From: Actinomycetes bacterium
GTDB lineage: Bacteria > Actinomycetota > Actinomycetes > Mycobacteriales > Mycobacteriaceae
NCBI GenBank assembly: GCA_022600695.1
Contig: JAHZJY010000125.1
Location: forward strand, 1 to 14,155
Length of the DNA: 14,155 nucleotides
Direction: 5' to 3'
Shown: positions 14,102-14,155 of the stretch, piece by piece
How the letters are laid out: each line of letters begins with the position of its first letter
Numbering within the stretch: the first letter of the stretch is position 1
The notes under the pieces: generated by a model
The model's database searches: none
Told to the model about the DNA's origin: nothing
What the model saw: only the letters and a program-made list of their open reading frames with translations
Made by a program: the position numbers and the translations under genes

Positions 14102-14155
14102 TGAACGAAGTGAAGAACCGAACCAACCCGGTGATGAACGAAGTGAAGAACCGAA
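14094..14155 (+). repeat. 33-bp-period direct repeat over the SDR stop / next start junction
   Basis: The 29-base stretch at 14094-14122 is repeated exactly at 14127-14155, with CCAA between, so the period is 33 bases (11 codons). Each copy holds GGTGATGAACG, with an overlapping stop and start (TGATG), followed by AAGTGAAGAACCGAA. The window ends exactly at the end of copy two, so more copies may follow. The sequence is richer in A than its surroundings. Confidence 0.85.
14101..14155 (+). CDS. Possible start of a downstream gene (3' partial, unrecognised)
   Basis: An ATG at 14101 overlaps the SDR stop (TGATG) and stays open to the window edge, giving MNEVKNRTNPVMNEVKNR. The 11-residue period comes from the DNA repeat, and the second ATG at 14134 is in frame with the first. 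GAAG at 14139-14142 is not placed as a ribosome binding site for either. Eighteen residues are too few to name a product. In M. tuberculosis the next gene is cobL, but this N-terminus is not one I recognise. It may equally be non-coding repeat sequence. Confidence 0.3.
   Translation, partial: MNEVKNRTNPVMNEVKNR

Noticed and set aside
1..14155. CRISPR array, tRNA genes, insertion sequences, phage genes
   Set aside because: No regularly spaced repeat-spacer pattern, cloverleaf, transposase motif or terminal inverted repeats were seen; the terminal repeat has a 4-base spacer only.

Overview
The window is a high-GC actinobacterial chromosome segment. The proteins and gene order indicate a Mycobacterium sensu lato (a nontuberculous lineage is likely). 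From left to right it follows M. tuberculosis gene order read in the direction Rv2097c to Rv2089c, then Rv2074 and Rv2073c: pafA (3' part only), pafB, pafC, tatA, tatC, helY, a proline-rich DUF4333 membrane protein, the 5'-3' exonuclease, pepE, an F420-type PPOX reductase and a DprE2-like short-chain dehydrogenase. Names rest on sequence motifs and remembered family sequences; no database search was run.

Region 1 (1-6973, + strand) is a compact gene string. PafA is the Pup ligase of the Pup-proteasome system. PafB and PafC are paired WYL-domain regulators, joined by an ATGA stop/start overlap, and are known in mycobacteria as DNA-damage response activators. TatA and TatC are core parts of the twin-arginine export machine. 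HelY is a large Ski2/Mtr4-like helicase whose start lies inside the end of tatC. Region 2 (6974-7833) holds a single-pass membrane protein with a repetitive Pro/Gly/Tyr/Gln cytoplasmic arm and an outer DUF4333 domain, followed by a terminator-like hairpin.

Region 3 (7920-10745) is the most distinctive part. It is a tightly packed three-gene unit, feoA-feoB-nfu, behind a near-consensus IdeR/DtxR iron box at 7920-7938. It sits between the DUF4333 gene and the exonuclease gene, which are neighbours in M. tuberculosis, so it reads as an accessory iron module in a conserved neighbourhood. A ferrous iron transporter co-transcribed with an Nfu-type Fe-S carrier, probably derepressed when iron is short, suggests direct coupling of Fe(II) uptake to Fe-S assembly. 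feoA also contains a long internal hairpin.

Region 4 (10749-14155) has alternating strands with almost no spacer. The exonuclease (-) and pepE (+) diverge from a 25-bp gap, and the PPOX protein (-) and the SDR (+) diverge from a 35-bp gap. Both gaps contain back-to-back -10-like hexamers placed so that transcripts would start at or next to the start codons (leaderless mRNAs). The two minus-strand genes share the same TAGCGT-N8-ATG layout. The genes found between pepE and Rv2074 in M. tuberculosis are absent. The window ends in a 33-bp-period direct repeat laid over the SDR stop codon and a possible next start codon.

No tRNA, rRNA, CRISPR array, insertion sequence or phage gene was seen. No gene-free stretch exceeds 300 bases; the longest (7784-7991) holds the terminator-like hairpin, the iron box and the feoA leader.
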